A stretch of DNA of 64,000 nucleotides from Paracoccaceae bacterium (GCA_028097405.1 JAOHEK010000008.1:1-64000); one strand, 5' to 3'; shown: positions 18,069 through 25,855, counted from the stretch's first letter. Made by a program: numbers and translations. Notes: a model not told the origin generated them from the sequence alone.

Positions 18069-18500
18069 CTATGCCGAAAACGACTTCGGCCTTGAACCCA
18101 GCGATTGGTAAAAGCGCAATAGGTACCCATCCGGGTCAGCGACAACGAATTGGCGATTGCCTACTTCCTCATCGCCTTTGCCGTACCACTTGTCTTCCTT
18201 CTCAAGATAAAGCGAGATACCTGCATTTTTAAGTGCAGAAGTCAGAGAGCCAATGTCTTTAACTTCAATCTGAACATTCAGTCCTTTCCCAAAAGGGTAA
18301 GTAGTGGGTAAATGTCCGTCATCGAAAGTTCTTCCTTTGCCAATTTGATCAATCATCAATTCAGCATCACCAAGCCTTAAATAGCAAAACCCTTCATCTC
18401 GCCGTTCATAGCTGCAAGCAAAGCCAAGAATATCACAATAGAACGTCTTGGATGCGGTACAGTCTGTGACTGCAAATTCTGGTACTAGCGCGTTTCCCAT
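18069..18500 (-). CDS. VOC-family protein (bleomycin resistance/glyoxalase fold)
   Basis: The 143-residue protein is a single vicinal-oxygen-chelate domain: V-P-E-F-A-V-T-D opens the first beta-alpha unit, F-Y-C-D-I-L-G-F-A-C-S-Y-E-R follows, and the second half ends Q-F-V-V-A-D-P-D-G-Y-L-L-R-F. The pattern with Y-E-R and L-M-I-D-Q is closest to bleomycin-resistance-type binding proteins, which sequester a ligand, but the family is too diverse for substrate assignment. It has a good AAGGAG ribosome site. The gene looks richer in A+T than its neighbours, and two 22-bp direct repeats bracket most of it, which hints at acquisition. Confidence 0.88.
   Translation of the reverse strand: MGNALVPEFAVTDCTASKTFYCDILGFACSYERRDEGFCYLRLGDAELMIDQIGKGRTFDDGHLPTTYPFGKGLNVQIEVKDIGSLTSALKNAGISLYLEKEDKWYGKGDEEVGNRQFVVADPDGYLLRFYQSLGSRPKSFSA
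18311..18332. repeat. 22-bp direct repeat, right copy
   Basis: AATGTCCGTCATCGAAAGTT followed by CT differs from 18016-18037 at two positions. It encodes R-T-F-D-D-G-H in the VOC gene on the minus strand; the left copy would encode R-I-F-D-D-R-H in the same sense. Confidence 0.75.
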
Positions 18501-18656
18501 TGATTAAAACTCCTTACCTGTGAATAGCTAGCGTTCGCCACCCGGTGCAAGCCACCCCCAACCCGCCCTTCACATCCCCGTCACCACTCCTAGTGCGGGC
18601 CAAACATTAAGTATAAAAACCGAAGCTGCCCTTAAGTCTCACAAGCCACAAATCCA

Positions 18657-19262
18657 ATGACCACAGCCCTCCGCCTTCTAAACTCCCTCCCGGTGCTCTA
18701 CCTGATCATGCTCTGGCCCGGTCGGTTTGCGGTGCAGGGTCTGTTTGAAGAATGGTACTACCCCCAAATGATGTACGACACTGGCGTTTGGTCCGTCCGG
18801 CTTTTGATGGTCACCATTGCCGTGTCGCCAACTTTGGTCCTGATCAATCGCTTGGGTCGTGGTCGCGCTTTTGGGAAATGGCTGCTGCAACGACGCAGAC
18901 ACTTCGGGCTGGGCAGTTTCATCTACGCCGCCTTGCACCTTGTGCATTATGTTCTGGAAACCGCCGACCTGACAGAAATGGCCATCGAATTTACCCTGCT
19001 TGAATACCTCACGGGCTGGCTGGCGTTCGTCATCTTCGCCGCCCTCGCCCTCACGTCAAACAATTGGGCAGCGCGCCTTTTAGGCCCCAACTGGAAACGC
19101 CTACATTACTGGGTGTACCCAGCCGCCGCGCTGACCTTCTGGCATTGGTATCTGCTCGACTTCTTAACGGAACGCGTGCTGTTTTGGATCGCCATCTTCA
19201 TCGGCATCAAAGCAATTCACACCCTGATCAAACGACTTCCACGCAAACGCGCGGCGGCCTAG
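18657..19262 (+). CDS. Ferric reductase-like transmembrane (MsrQ/YedZ-like) heme protein
   Basis: The 201-residue protein has about six hydrophobic helices and the two paired-His elements expected of a heme b-binding ferric-reductase-like domain: R-R-R-H-F-G-L-G with H-L-V-H-Y shortly after, and R-L-H-Y-W-V-Y-P-A followed by F-W-H-W-Y. This resembles MsrQ (YedZ), the heme partner of the periplasmic methionine sulfoxide reductase MsrP, but no MsrP gene is in the window. Its TAG overlaps the stop of the convergent Rieske-ThDP gene (CTAG, 19259-19262). It may be functionally linked to that cluster. Confidence 0.85.
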   Translation: MTTALRLLNSLPVLYLIMLWPGRFAVQGLFEEWYYPQMMYDTGVWSVRLLMVTIAVSPTLVLINRLGRGRAFGKWLLQRRRHFGLGSFIYAALHLVHYVLETADLTEMAIEFTLLEYLTGWLAFVIFAALALTSNNWAARLLGPNWKRLHYWVYPAAALTFWHWYLLDFLTERVLFWIAIFIGIKAIHTLIKRLPRKRAAA

Positions 19263-21241
19263 ACCAAATCCGCGTCCGTCATGATTTCGACCAGTGATGG
19301 ACCGTCCACCGCCAGCGCTTCTTTCAACGCACCTTCGATTTCCTCAGCCTTCGACACCTTGGTGCCGTGACCTCCACATAGCCGCGCAAAGGCTGCGAAG
19401 GATGGGTTCTGCAGATTAGTCTCCCAAACCGGCCATTCGCCCGACCGCTGTTCCTTGGAAATCTTGCCAAGCTCGCCGTTGTGCAACAGCACATGGGTGA
19501 TGTTCATGCCGTATTTAACGGCAGTGGTGAATTCCATCGGGTACTGGCCAAATCCGCCATCGCCGGAAATCGAAATCACCTTGCGACCCTTCATCTCGTC
19601 CAAATCCTGCGTCGCAGCCCAAGCCCCCATACCGGCCGGAAAGCCAAAACCGATTGATCCAAGATAGCCTGACATCAGCACACGCTGATTGCTTTTGGTC
19701 TCAAGATAGCGCCCAAAGGAATAGGTGTTGTTCCCCACATCCACCGCAAAGATCGCGTCATCCGGCGCAAGCCGCCCCAAAGCCTCAAAGATCGCAAAGG
19801 AATGGATGCCTTTCCCAGAATCCTCGGCAAGTCGATGCTGCTTTTCTTCCCGCCACATGCGCCAGCGATCCGCAAGTTCGCTCACCTGATCGTCTGCCTC
19901 GGCGTTGGCTTCGAACTTGGGCGCAGCGGCGGCACAGAATGCGCCGATTTCACCCCAGACCGGTACTTTAACTTTACCGAACTTGCCCAACTGCATCCGG
20001 TCATAGTCGACCTGGATCATGTTGCGTTTCGGCGAAATGCCAGTGTGGTTTGAAAAGCTTGCGCCCAATACAATGATCGTATCCGCCAGCGTCATGAACC
20101 AGCTTGCAATCGGCGTGCCCGAGCGGCCCAAAACACCACCGGCATTCGGGTGGCTGTCGGGAATCAAACCTTTGGCCTTAAACGTCGTCAGAACCGGCGC
20201 ACCGATCTTTTCGGCAAACGCCATGATCTCGTCACGCGCGCCATACGCACCATGACCCACAATAATCACCGGTCGTTTGGCCGCATTCATCATCTCGATC
20301 GAAGCATCAATATCCGACTGCGCCGGCGTCACCTGATAACCAGCCACGCGCCCCGCAGGCGTCGCGGCTTTCTTGTCCGACGGAATGGTCTGCACGTCAT
20401 CGGGGAAGATCAGATGCGCCACGTCCTGTTCGACGATGGCGTTTTTGCACGCCAGTGACATCAGTTCCGCGTGCTTTGATGTCGGCAACACCGTCTGCGA
20501 GAACTTTGTAACTGCCTGAAACGCCGAGCTTAGATCAATGTCCTGAAACGCGCCCGGCCCAAAGACCTGAGTTTGCACCTGACCCGTCAACGCCAGTATC
20601 GGAGCGCGATCCACTTTCGCATCCCAAAGTCCTGTCAGCAGATTCGTTGCACCGGGCCCAGCGATGGTAAGGCACGCTGCGGGTTTACCTGTCAGCTTGC
20701 CATAGGCCGAAGCCGCAAAGGCCGCAGCGCCTTCGTGCCGAATGCCATAGTATTTTAGCTTCTTGTCGATCACCGACAAACGGATGGAATCCGCCAACCC
20801 AAGGTTCGAATGGCCGACCATGCCGAAAACGCTTTGCACGCCCCAGTTGGTCATCGTTTCAACCATCACATCAGACACAGTCCGCTCACGCGCGGGTTCA
20901 GGTTCGATCCCGACAAAGATCGCACCATCGCGGACCTCGACCGGAAACATCTTTTGCCCATGGTCCTTAACACCACCACCCGGAGGCTTGCCCGTCAGCG
21001 GATCAAAGTCCCAACCATGCCAAGGGCAACGCACCCAACACGCGCCTTCGACGCCCTTTTCAATCGTGCCTTCTCCAAGCGGTCCCCGCTGGTGTGGGCA
21101 ATGATTGTCCATCGCGGCCCATTGCCCGTCGAAATGCACAAGACAAATGGATGTCGTGCGCGCCGTTACGGTTTTGACGCGACCTTCAGGCAGGTCATCC
21201 ACATGGCCGACTTCGATCCAGTCCAATTTGTCAGCGCTCAT
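19259..21241 (-). CDS. Rieske domain fused to a ThDP-dependent enzyme
   Basis: This 660-residue protein joins two domains. Residues 5-115 form a Rieske [2Fe-2S] ferredoxin with C48-P-H50 and C72-P-W-H75. Residues about 120-660 form a ThDP-dependent enzyme of the pyruvate oxidase/acetolactate synthase superfamily: G-I-R-H-E170-G-A-A-A-F-A with the cofactor-activating Glu, A-G-P-G-A-T-N-L-L-T-G, and the ThDP motif starting I-S-G-D-G-G-F-G-Q-Y-P and ending H-N 25 residues after GDG. The substrate is probably a 2-oxo acid, which is an inference. There is no signal peptide. ATG 21241 has a GGGAG ribosome site at 8-base spacing; the frame is open to 21325 but that extension is unlike Rieske. It is the last gene of a coupled operon. 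Confidence 0.92.
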   Translation of the reverse strand: MSADKLDWIEVGHVDDLPEGRVKTVTARTTSICLVHFDGQWAAMDNHCPHQRGPLGEGTIEKGVEGACWVRCPWHGWDFDPLTGKPPGGGVKDHGQKMFPVEVRDGAIFVGIEPEPARERTVSDVMVETMTNWGVQSVFGMVGHSNLGLADSIRLSVIDKKLKYYGIRHEGAAAFAASAYGKLTGKPAACLTIAGPGATNLLTGLWDAKVDRAPILALTGQVQTQVFGPGAFQDIDLSSAFQAVTKFSQTVLPTSKHAELMSLACKNAIVEQDVAHLIFPDDVQTIPSDKKAATPAGRVAGYQVTPAQSDIDASIEMMNAAKRPVIIVGHGAYGARDEIMAFAEKIGAPVLTTFKAKGLIPDSHPNAGGVLGRSGTPIASWFMTLADTIIVLGASFSNHTGISPKRNMIQVDYDRMQLGKFGKVKVPVWGEIGAFCAAAAPKFEANAEADDQVSELADRWRMWREEKQHRLAEDSGKGIHSFAIFEALGRLAPDDAIFAVDVGNNTYSFGRYLETKSNQRVLMSGYLGSIGFGFPAGMGAWAATQDLDEMKGRKVISISGDGGFGQYPMEFTTAVKYGMNITHVLLHNGELGKISKEQRSGEWPVWETNLQNPSFAAFARLCGGHGTKVSKAEEIEGALKEALAVDGPSLVEIMTDADLV

Positions 21242-21270
21242 CGCAAATCTCCCGGGGGTCATTTGTTTCG

Positions 21271-21483
21271 TCAGTGTGCGTCGTTGGTGCCTTCGACCTT
21301 GCCTTTTATCCAGCCAAGCGCCCACTCAATGGCACTTAACCCAAGGAACGCCGCAACCGCAAAGACGACGTAGCGGAAGTCAAAAAGCGGCGTGCCCCGC
21401 AATTGCTTCAGGTTGTCATACCCAAACCAAAGGCCAGCGGCCGCCCCAAGCGCCAACAGAATGGCCAGACCCCGAATAATCAT
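21271..21483 (-). CDS. Small two-helix membrane protein in the Rieske/ThDP operon
   Basis: The 70-residue protein has two transmembrane helices (about 3-21 and 38-58) and a short basic tail. It overlaps the preceding gene by 4 bases (21480-21483) and ends 29 bases before the Rieske-ThDP gene. I do not recognise the family. Its coupling and membrane nature suggest a small subunit or anchor of the membrane redox complex encoded by the operon. Confidence 0.75.
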   Translation of the reverse strand: MIIRGLAILLALGAAAGLWFGYDNLKQLRGTPLFDFRYVVFAVAAFLGLSAIEWALGWIKGKVEGTNDAH

Positions 21484-22235
21484 TTCGCCAGCCTTATGGT
21501 GTCTGTATCAATCTTGAAAACCAACATGCCGCCCCTGCGTTCAATCTCGCCCTCGATCTCCACATAGGTCGCGGTGAAATCAAGAATCTCGTCCCCCAAC
21601 CGCTTGCCATCGGCACCTGCCATCAGCAGAAACTCGTGACCTTCGACCGGACCAGACGACACAAAAATTGGCGGAACATCCCCGATCAGGCACAGATTGG
21701 CGCAGGCCTTATGCGCCAATCCATTGCCGGGGCGCATGGCGCCCGTCAAGCATTTGCCGTCGCAAATCTCGCCCGCCAGCTTCCATCGGCCAAGCGGCTC
21801 AACTTCGATCTCAAATTCCGGATCGGGGTTTTCAGCAACGCTCAGACCACGCATACCGCCGCGCAGTTGTAGACCATCCAGATCACCACGCTCCATGCGA
21901 AGCCCCGCCAACTGCACAATTTCTCCGTCCAAATTCTTGGCTCGGTTGAAGACGCCGCGCTTACCGCCACCCGACAGCAAAACAACATCGCCCTTTTCAA
22001 ACTTGTCGCTCTCGATCACATGCAGCACCGGGTAGGGATCAACTTTCATAATCCCAACGGCGTTCGCTTGCCCCATGAAAGCGCCACTGCCTGTGTCGGT
22101 TTGCGTGGCCGAAATGGCAAAGGCCGCGACAGCAAAGCTGATCACAAAGCTTGCCGTAGACAGCGCCAAAAAGGTCTTCAGCGCTTTGGGAACCTTGCCC
22201 CACCCGACGAAAAACGGTTCTTGCGGTTTAGCCAT
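21480..22235 (-). CDS. Membrane-anchored protein with paired CxxxC motifs
   Basis: The 251-residue protein has one N-terminal transmembrane helix (about 22-47) and a soluble domain, probably extracytoplasmic. The clearest motif is G-E-I-C-D-G-K-C, then G-A-M-R-P-G-N-G, then H-K-A-C-A-N-L-C and G-D-V-P-P. That is C-x3-C followed by H-x2-C-x3-C, which could bind a metal or a cofactor. I recall a similar motif in scattered uncharacterised membrane proteins but no function. ATG 22235 overlaps the end of the cytochrome/Rieske gene by 8 bases; an earlier start at 22250 is possible. It probably serves the redox module. Confidence 0.78.
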   Translation of the reverse strand: MAKPQEPFFVGWGKVPKALKTFLALSTASFVISFAVAAFAISATQTDTGSGAFMGQANAVGIMKVDPYPVLHVIESDKFEKGDVVLLSGGGKRGVFNRAKNLDGEIVQLAGLRMERGDLDGLQLRGGMRGLSVAENPDPEFEIEVEPLGRWKLAGEICDGKCLTGAMRPGNGLAHKACANLCLIGDVPPIFVSSGPVEGHEFLLMAGADGKRLGDEILDFTATYVEIEGEIERRGGMLVFKIDTDTIRLAK

Positions 22236-23274
22236 TGTCAGCAACCTCATAGATTACGGGTTCAACATCAGTGCCGGGTTGATTGGCTTGGCGGTCGATA
22301 TAAAGAACGCCATCGTCCAGCTTCATGTTATAGGTCGGGATCATCTCGGTGAAAGGCGCAGGCGATCTGCCGTTACAAGCCTTATAACTAAACCCATGCC
22401 AAGGGCAGGTCACGTGACCATAAACAATCTTGCCCTCGCCCAAAGGTCCGCCCTGATGAGCGCAGGTATTGGACACGGCCGAAAAGGAATTGCCCGAGCG
22501 GAAAATCGCAACGCGCTCTTCCTTCGACAGCGCCACGATCACCGCGCGCTTGTCTTGAATGTCTTCTGGCCGACAGGCCTCTACCCAATCAGTTGTGGCA
22601 GCCACCACGCGACGTTCCTTGTCCCACGCCAGAAAATGCAGCCCGGCCACCGTTAATCCCGCACCAACCAACAGAAACGCAAACGTCTGGTTCTCGGAGT
22701 TTTGCAAATACCCCAAAGCCACATGGGCGACGACCAACGCATAGGTCGGATAGATCAAAAGATGCAGCGATTTCCAGACCGGAGCCGACAAAAACGCCAG
22801 CCAGAAATCGTGGCTTGTCGCGGCCAAAATCGCCAGAAGGAACAAGGCAAGGATACCAAGCGCCTCAATCGGGAAACCCAAAACCTGACCGAAACTTAGG
22901 TTCGAGGTCAGCAGCGCGACATAGCTATCTGTGGGCGAGAAACTGAAATACCAGCTCACAACGAAAACTGCATGGCTAAAGGCGACCGCCGTGGTCAAAA
23001 CGCCAAAGTGCCGTCGGTTATAAAGGATCGGCAAAAACCGTTTGTCCAACCGCGCCAAAGGTCCGATGCACAGAATGAACGTCAGCATCCAAAACGCACA
23101 GGTGCCAAAGGCCCGCATCCGCAGGATCAGATTGTCCAACGGGCGTTCAAGACCCGCCGCAGGCGTGCCAACCTCCATGTAAATCAGGATGTAAGCGACA
23201 ACCGCAACGATCAGCGCCGCATCATATTTCCACTTGTTCGCGTTCCACTGAACCGGGATATATTTAACGCTCAT
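22228..23274 (-). CDS. Ferric reductase-like cytochrome b domain fused to a Rieske domain
   Basis: This 348-residue protein has six transmembrane helices in residues 18-216 and candidate heme ligands His89 (N-R-R-H-F-G-V), His101, His171 (S-L-H-L-L-I-Y-P) and His184. After the last helix and a basic stretch (D-K-E-R-R) comes a Rieske [2Fe-2S] domain with C271-A-H273 and C290-P-W-H293. It should move electrons between a soluble partner and the membrane. Positive residues flanking the last helix suggest a cytoplasmic Rieske domain. It overlaps the gene upstream by 4 bases and the one downstream by 8. The Rieske sequence resembles the one fused to the ThDP enzyme (both have G-P-L-G-E-G). Confidence 0.9.
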   Translation of the reverse strand: MSVKYIPVQWNANKWKYDAALIVAVVAYILIYMEVGTPAAGLERPLDNLILRMRAFGTCAFWMLTFILCIGPLARLDKRFLPILYNRRHFGVLTTAVAFSHAVFVVSWYFSFSPTDSYVALLTSNLSFGQVLGFPIEALGILALFLLAILAATSHDFWLAFLSAPVWKSLHLLIYPTYALVVAHVALGYLQNSENQTFAFLLVGAGLTVAGLHFLAWDKERRVVAATTDWVEACRPEDIQDKRAVIVALSKEERVAIFRSGNSFSAVSNTCAHQGGPLGEGKIVYGHVTCPWHGFSYKACNGRSPAPFTEMIPTYNMKLDDGVLYIDRQANQPGTDVEPVIYEVADNG

Positions 23275-23621
23275 TTCGGGGCCTCCAACTGGATCGGTCC
23301 AGCCAGATCAGACGGGTCTTGGCGCAATCCAATGGCCAGAATAAGGATCAGCGGAATGGCGAATACAAAGACAATCGCAGCCCGGTCCTGCTTCTTGCGC
23401 GGCATCCGGTGACGGTCCAGCTTGTCTTCCCCGCGCCACAGCACAGTGCAGCGCCATAGGATCAAAGGCCAAATCAGCAAAACACCCGGAACCAACAAAG
23501 GCCGAAAAATCCAAGCGCTTTCGGCATTTTCGTCCAGCCGACCAATCGCATAAAGAACAAACCACACGGCCACCGCAGCGCCCGCATAGAGATACCAAGT
23601 CGCGATCATTATCAGCGTCAT
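23271..23621 (-). CDS. Membrane protein in the Rieske/ThDP operon
   Basis: The 116-residue protein has about three hydrophobic helices (5-25, 38-58 and 82-100) separated by a basic loop K-L-D-R-H-R-M-P-R-K-K. It has a strong GGAGGGG ribosome site and overlaps the cytochrome/Rieske gene by ATGA. I do not recognise the family and see no metal-binding motif. Its position as the first of the overlapping membrane genes argues for a structural subunit. Confidence 0.78.
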   Translation of the reverse strand: MTLIMIATWYLYAGAAVAVWFVLYAIGRLDENAESAWIFRPLLVPGVLLIWPLILWRCTVLWRGEDKLDRHRMPRKKQDRAAIVFVFAIPLILILAIGLRQDPSDLAGPIQLEAPK

Positions 23622-23648
23622 TCGAAAGCCCCTCCCAAGGGTGCTAGT

Positions 23649-24437
23649 TCAAAGATGCATACCACCATCAACACAAAGAAGTTGCCCGGTAAAGGCGCGC
23701 GCATCCAGAAGGAAATTCATCGCTTGCACAATATCGGCGGGATTTGCCCCCCGTTGAAGCGGCGCACCATGCCGGTGCTCGCGAAACTGTTCGTCCGACT
23801 GCTCGGCCCCCTGCATGGTCGAACCCGGCCCAATCCCGTTGACCCGCACATGGGGCCCAAGGGCGCGCGCGCTGGTCTGGGTAAAGGCCCAAAGGCCCAT
23901 CTTCCCAATCGTATAAGTCATGTATTCCTTGGTCAGCTTGCGGACACGCTGATCGATCATGTTGACGATACAGGCATTAGCGCACATCTCACCATCCGAC
24001 TGCTTCGAGGCTTTCGGCGCTTGTTCTGCAAACTGCTGGCTTAACACGAAAGGTGCGCGCAGATTGGAATCAAGGTTCATATCCCAACTCGCCTTCGTCG
24101 CCGATTTAAGGGAATCGTATTTGAACACCGAAGCACTGTTGATCAGCACATCCAAATCCTGCCCTAACCCGTCACGCGCCCGGCCAATCAAACCTTGCGT
24201 TTCGTCTTCGTCCAGCAAGTTCGCCTGAAGCGTCACGCAGGTCACGCCAAGCGCACGAATGTCGTTCGCAGTCACCTCGGCTTCCTCTGCATTGCTGTTG
24301 TAATGCAGCGCAATGTCGATGCCACGCCGTGCCAACCCCAAAGCCATCTCTCGCCCTAACCGGCGAGCCGCCCCCGTAACCAAAGCAGCCGAATAAGGAA
24401 TAGGCGCGAAACCAGATGCGTCAGTTGCTGGGACCAT
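23649..24437 (-). CDS. Short-chain dehydrogenase, pteridine-reductase-like
   Basis: The 262-residue Rossmann protein has T-G-A-A-R-R-L-G-R near the N-terminus and N-S-A-S-V-F. Its active site is Y-T-I-G-K, with Asp in place of the usual Ser in I-V-N-M-I-D-Q. The basic T-G-A-A-R-R motif and the Ser-to-Asp change are typical of NADPH-dependent pteridine and dihydromonapterin reductases (FolM/PTR1). The C-terminus is normal (F-T-G-Q-L-L-C-V-D-G-G). It ends 27 bases before the 116-residue membrane gene and is probably first in that operon. Whether it acts with the redox module or only shares the transcript is unknown. Confidence 0.87.
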   Translation of the reverse strand: MVPATDASGFAPIPYSAALVTGAARRLGREMALGLARRGIDIALHYNSNAEEAEVTANDIRALGVTCVTLQANLLDEDETQGLIGRARDGLGQDLDVLINSASVFKYDSLKSATKASWDMNLDSNLRAPFVLSQQFAEQAPKASKQSDGEMCANACIVNMIDQRVRKLTKEYMTYTIGKMGLWAFTQTSARALGPHVRVNGIGPGSTMQGAEQSDEQFREHRHGAPLQRGANPADIVQAMNFLLDARAFTGQLLCVDGGMHL

Positions 24438-24783
24438 GCGGACAAAAACCTTTATTCCTACGATGGATAAGAACCTATTAGAGCCGACGCTCCGACACCA
24501 GACCCCGCCCGATCACATCTTCTGTTAGGCATCTTCTGCGCGATACGGCTGACGACAAAAGCTGCTCGGCCGCGGTTACTGTTTGGGTCGGCTGCCCATA
24601 TGAGAGACGGGTATCACGCCCACTTTTATTGCTTCGACAGAACTAGCGAATTTCATAAAACACCAAAGTTTTGAAAAATTTCTAAAAATAATCCCCACTG
24701 CGAGAATAAATCCGTCCCCCCATGCGTAACCCTAGTAAGAGCAGCACAGACGTTGCTCAGACATTTTGGATTTGGAGCACGAC
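24438..24783. other. Intergenic region between the SDR operon and the lipoprotein gene
   Basis: This 346-base region separates divergent genes and should hold two promoters. I see no RNA gene, repeat or clear terminator. GCGTAACCCTAG near 24723 resembles the -35 of some alphaproteobacterial ECF promoters (GTAACC), but I cannot place a convincing -10 at the right distance, so I do not call it. Confidence 0.4.
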
Positions 24784-25185
24784 ATGAAACTGATATTTGC
24801 ACTCGCCCTTGGTGGGCTCGTTGCCGGATGCGACCAAGCTTATGCCCAGTCATCTTACGGCTATTCTAACGCCTCAGAAAGCAGCCTGACGTTGATCGAT
24901 GGGCATGCACTTATGACCGCACCAAACGGTATGACGCTGTACACATTCGATAAGGACGGCCCGAACGTCTCCAATTGCTATGGCGACTGTGCGACAAACT
25001 GGCCGCCGTACACTGCTGCCGCAAATGCTGCATCACCCGGCAACGGCCTGACAATCATTGACCGTCAGGATGGCACACGTCAGTGGGCCAAGGATGGCGC
25101 GCCGCTATATTTTTGGGTCGGAGATTCCGCTAAGGGCGACACAACAGGCGACGGTGTTGGCGGCGTCTGGCATATCGCACGATGA
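24784..25185 (+). CDS. Secreted-repeat lipoprotein (COG4315-like)
   Basis: The 133-residue protein has a signal peptide ending in the lipobox L-V-A-G-C (Cys near residue 17). It is followed by repeats of the uncharacterised secreted family, seen as G-M-T-L-Y-T-F-D-K-D, C-Y-G-D-C-A-T-N-W-P-P and T-R-Q-W-A-K-D-G-A-P-L-Y-F-W. The paired Cys and the W-P-P motif are conserved in the family; the function is unknown. ATG 24784 has a GGAG ribosome site. Such genes are often found beside ECF sigma/anti-sigma pairs, as here, and may be regulated by them. Confidence 0.85.
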   Translation: MKLIFALALGGLVAGCDQAYAQSSYGYSNASESSLTLIDGHALMTAPNGMTLYTFDKDGPNVSNCYGDCATNWPPYTAAANAASPGNGLTIIDRQDGTRQWAKDGAPLYFWVGDSAKGDTTGDGVGGVWHIAR

Positions 25186-25301
25186 TTGAGTAGCGCAGGC
25201 GTCTGATGAAACCCCCATTTGACGTCTTCTGTGAACCCAAAGGCAGATTTTTAGAGGTAGGTCGGCGTTCACCATTGAAGCCTTTGGTAATATCACAGAC
25301 A

Positions 25302-25333
25302 CTGATCCAGCATGGTCCCCCATGCTGGATCAG
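25302..25333. promoter_or_regulatory. 14-bp perfect inverted repeat at the ECF sigma start
   Basis: Arms at 25302-25315 (CTGATCCAGCATGG) and 25320-25333 pair perfectly around TCCC. The repeat includes an alternative ATG (25322) and touches the AGGATGG ribosome site of the start used here (25349). As RNA it would form a stable stem that could hide the ribosome site; as DNA it could bind a dimeric regulator. No T-tract follows, so a terminator is unlikely. Confidence 0.8.
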
Positions 25334-25348
25334 GATGGCGTAATTGCG

Positions 25349-25855
25349 ATGACACCAGACCAGTTCAAAACAGAGATGATTGGTCTGCTACCGCGACTGC
25401 GTCGTTTTGCGTTAAGCTTGACCCGGTCTGGTCCCGATGCTGATGATCTTTTGCAAGATGCTTGTTCAGCCGCCCTTCAGAAGTGGCAACAGTACGATCC
25501 GGCACAACCGCTGGATCGTTGGTTGTTTCGCATCGTTCGAAACCTGTGGGTCAGCGAAATACGCAAACGCAAAACCCGCCAGGGTGAAGGACAAGTACCC
25601 GCGGAAGAGGCCACTGAATTGCGTGTTGAAAGCAATTCTGACGATATTTTGACAGCCCAACAGGTGCACCGTCAGGTTGCCCAGCTTAATAAAGACCTTT
25701 CGCAGCCGCTCTTACTGGTGTGCGCGGAAGGGTATAGTTATCGGGAAGCCTCCGAAATGTTGGATGTTCCCATTGGCACGGTGATGAGCCGCATTCACCG
25801 CGCGCGTAAGTTACTTGTTTCGCGTTTAGCGGCAGAGGAGTGTACCTCGTCATGA
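25349..25855 (+). CDS. ECF-family RNA polymerase sigma factor
   Basis: The 168-residue protein has sigma region 2 (L-P-R-L-R-R-F-A-L-S-L-T-R, D-A-D-D-L-L-Q-D, W-L-F-R-I-V-R-N-L) and region 4 (L-L-L-V-C-A-E-G-Y-S-Y-R-E-A and G-T-V-M-S-R-I-H-R-A-R), with a short linker and no regions 1 or 3. It directs transcription of a stress regulon not defined here. ATG 25349 is chosen from the AGGATGG site; ATG 25322, in the hairpin, is an alternative. The gene overlaps the anti-sigma gene by ATGA, the usual arrangement. Confidence 0.92.
   Translation: MTPDQFKTEMIGLLPRLRRFALSLTRSGPDADDLLQDACSAALQKWQQYDPAQPLDRWLFRIVRNLWVSEIRKRKTRQGEGQVPAEEATELRVESNSDDILTAQQVHRQVAQLNKDLSQPLLLVCAEGYSYREASEMLDVPIGTVMSRIHRARKLLVSRLAAEECTSS

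Noticed and set aside
24720-24750. A possible ECF-type promoter with GTAACC before the lipoprotein gene
   Set aside because: No -10 element fits at a reasonable distance and the sequence is not repeated before the sigma gene.
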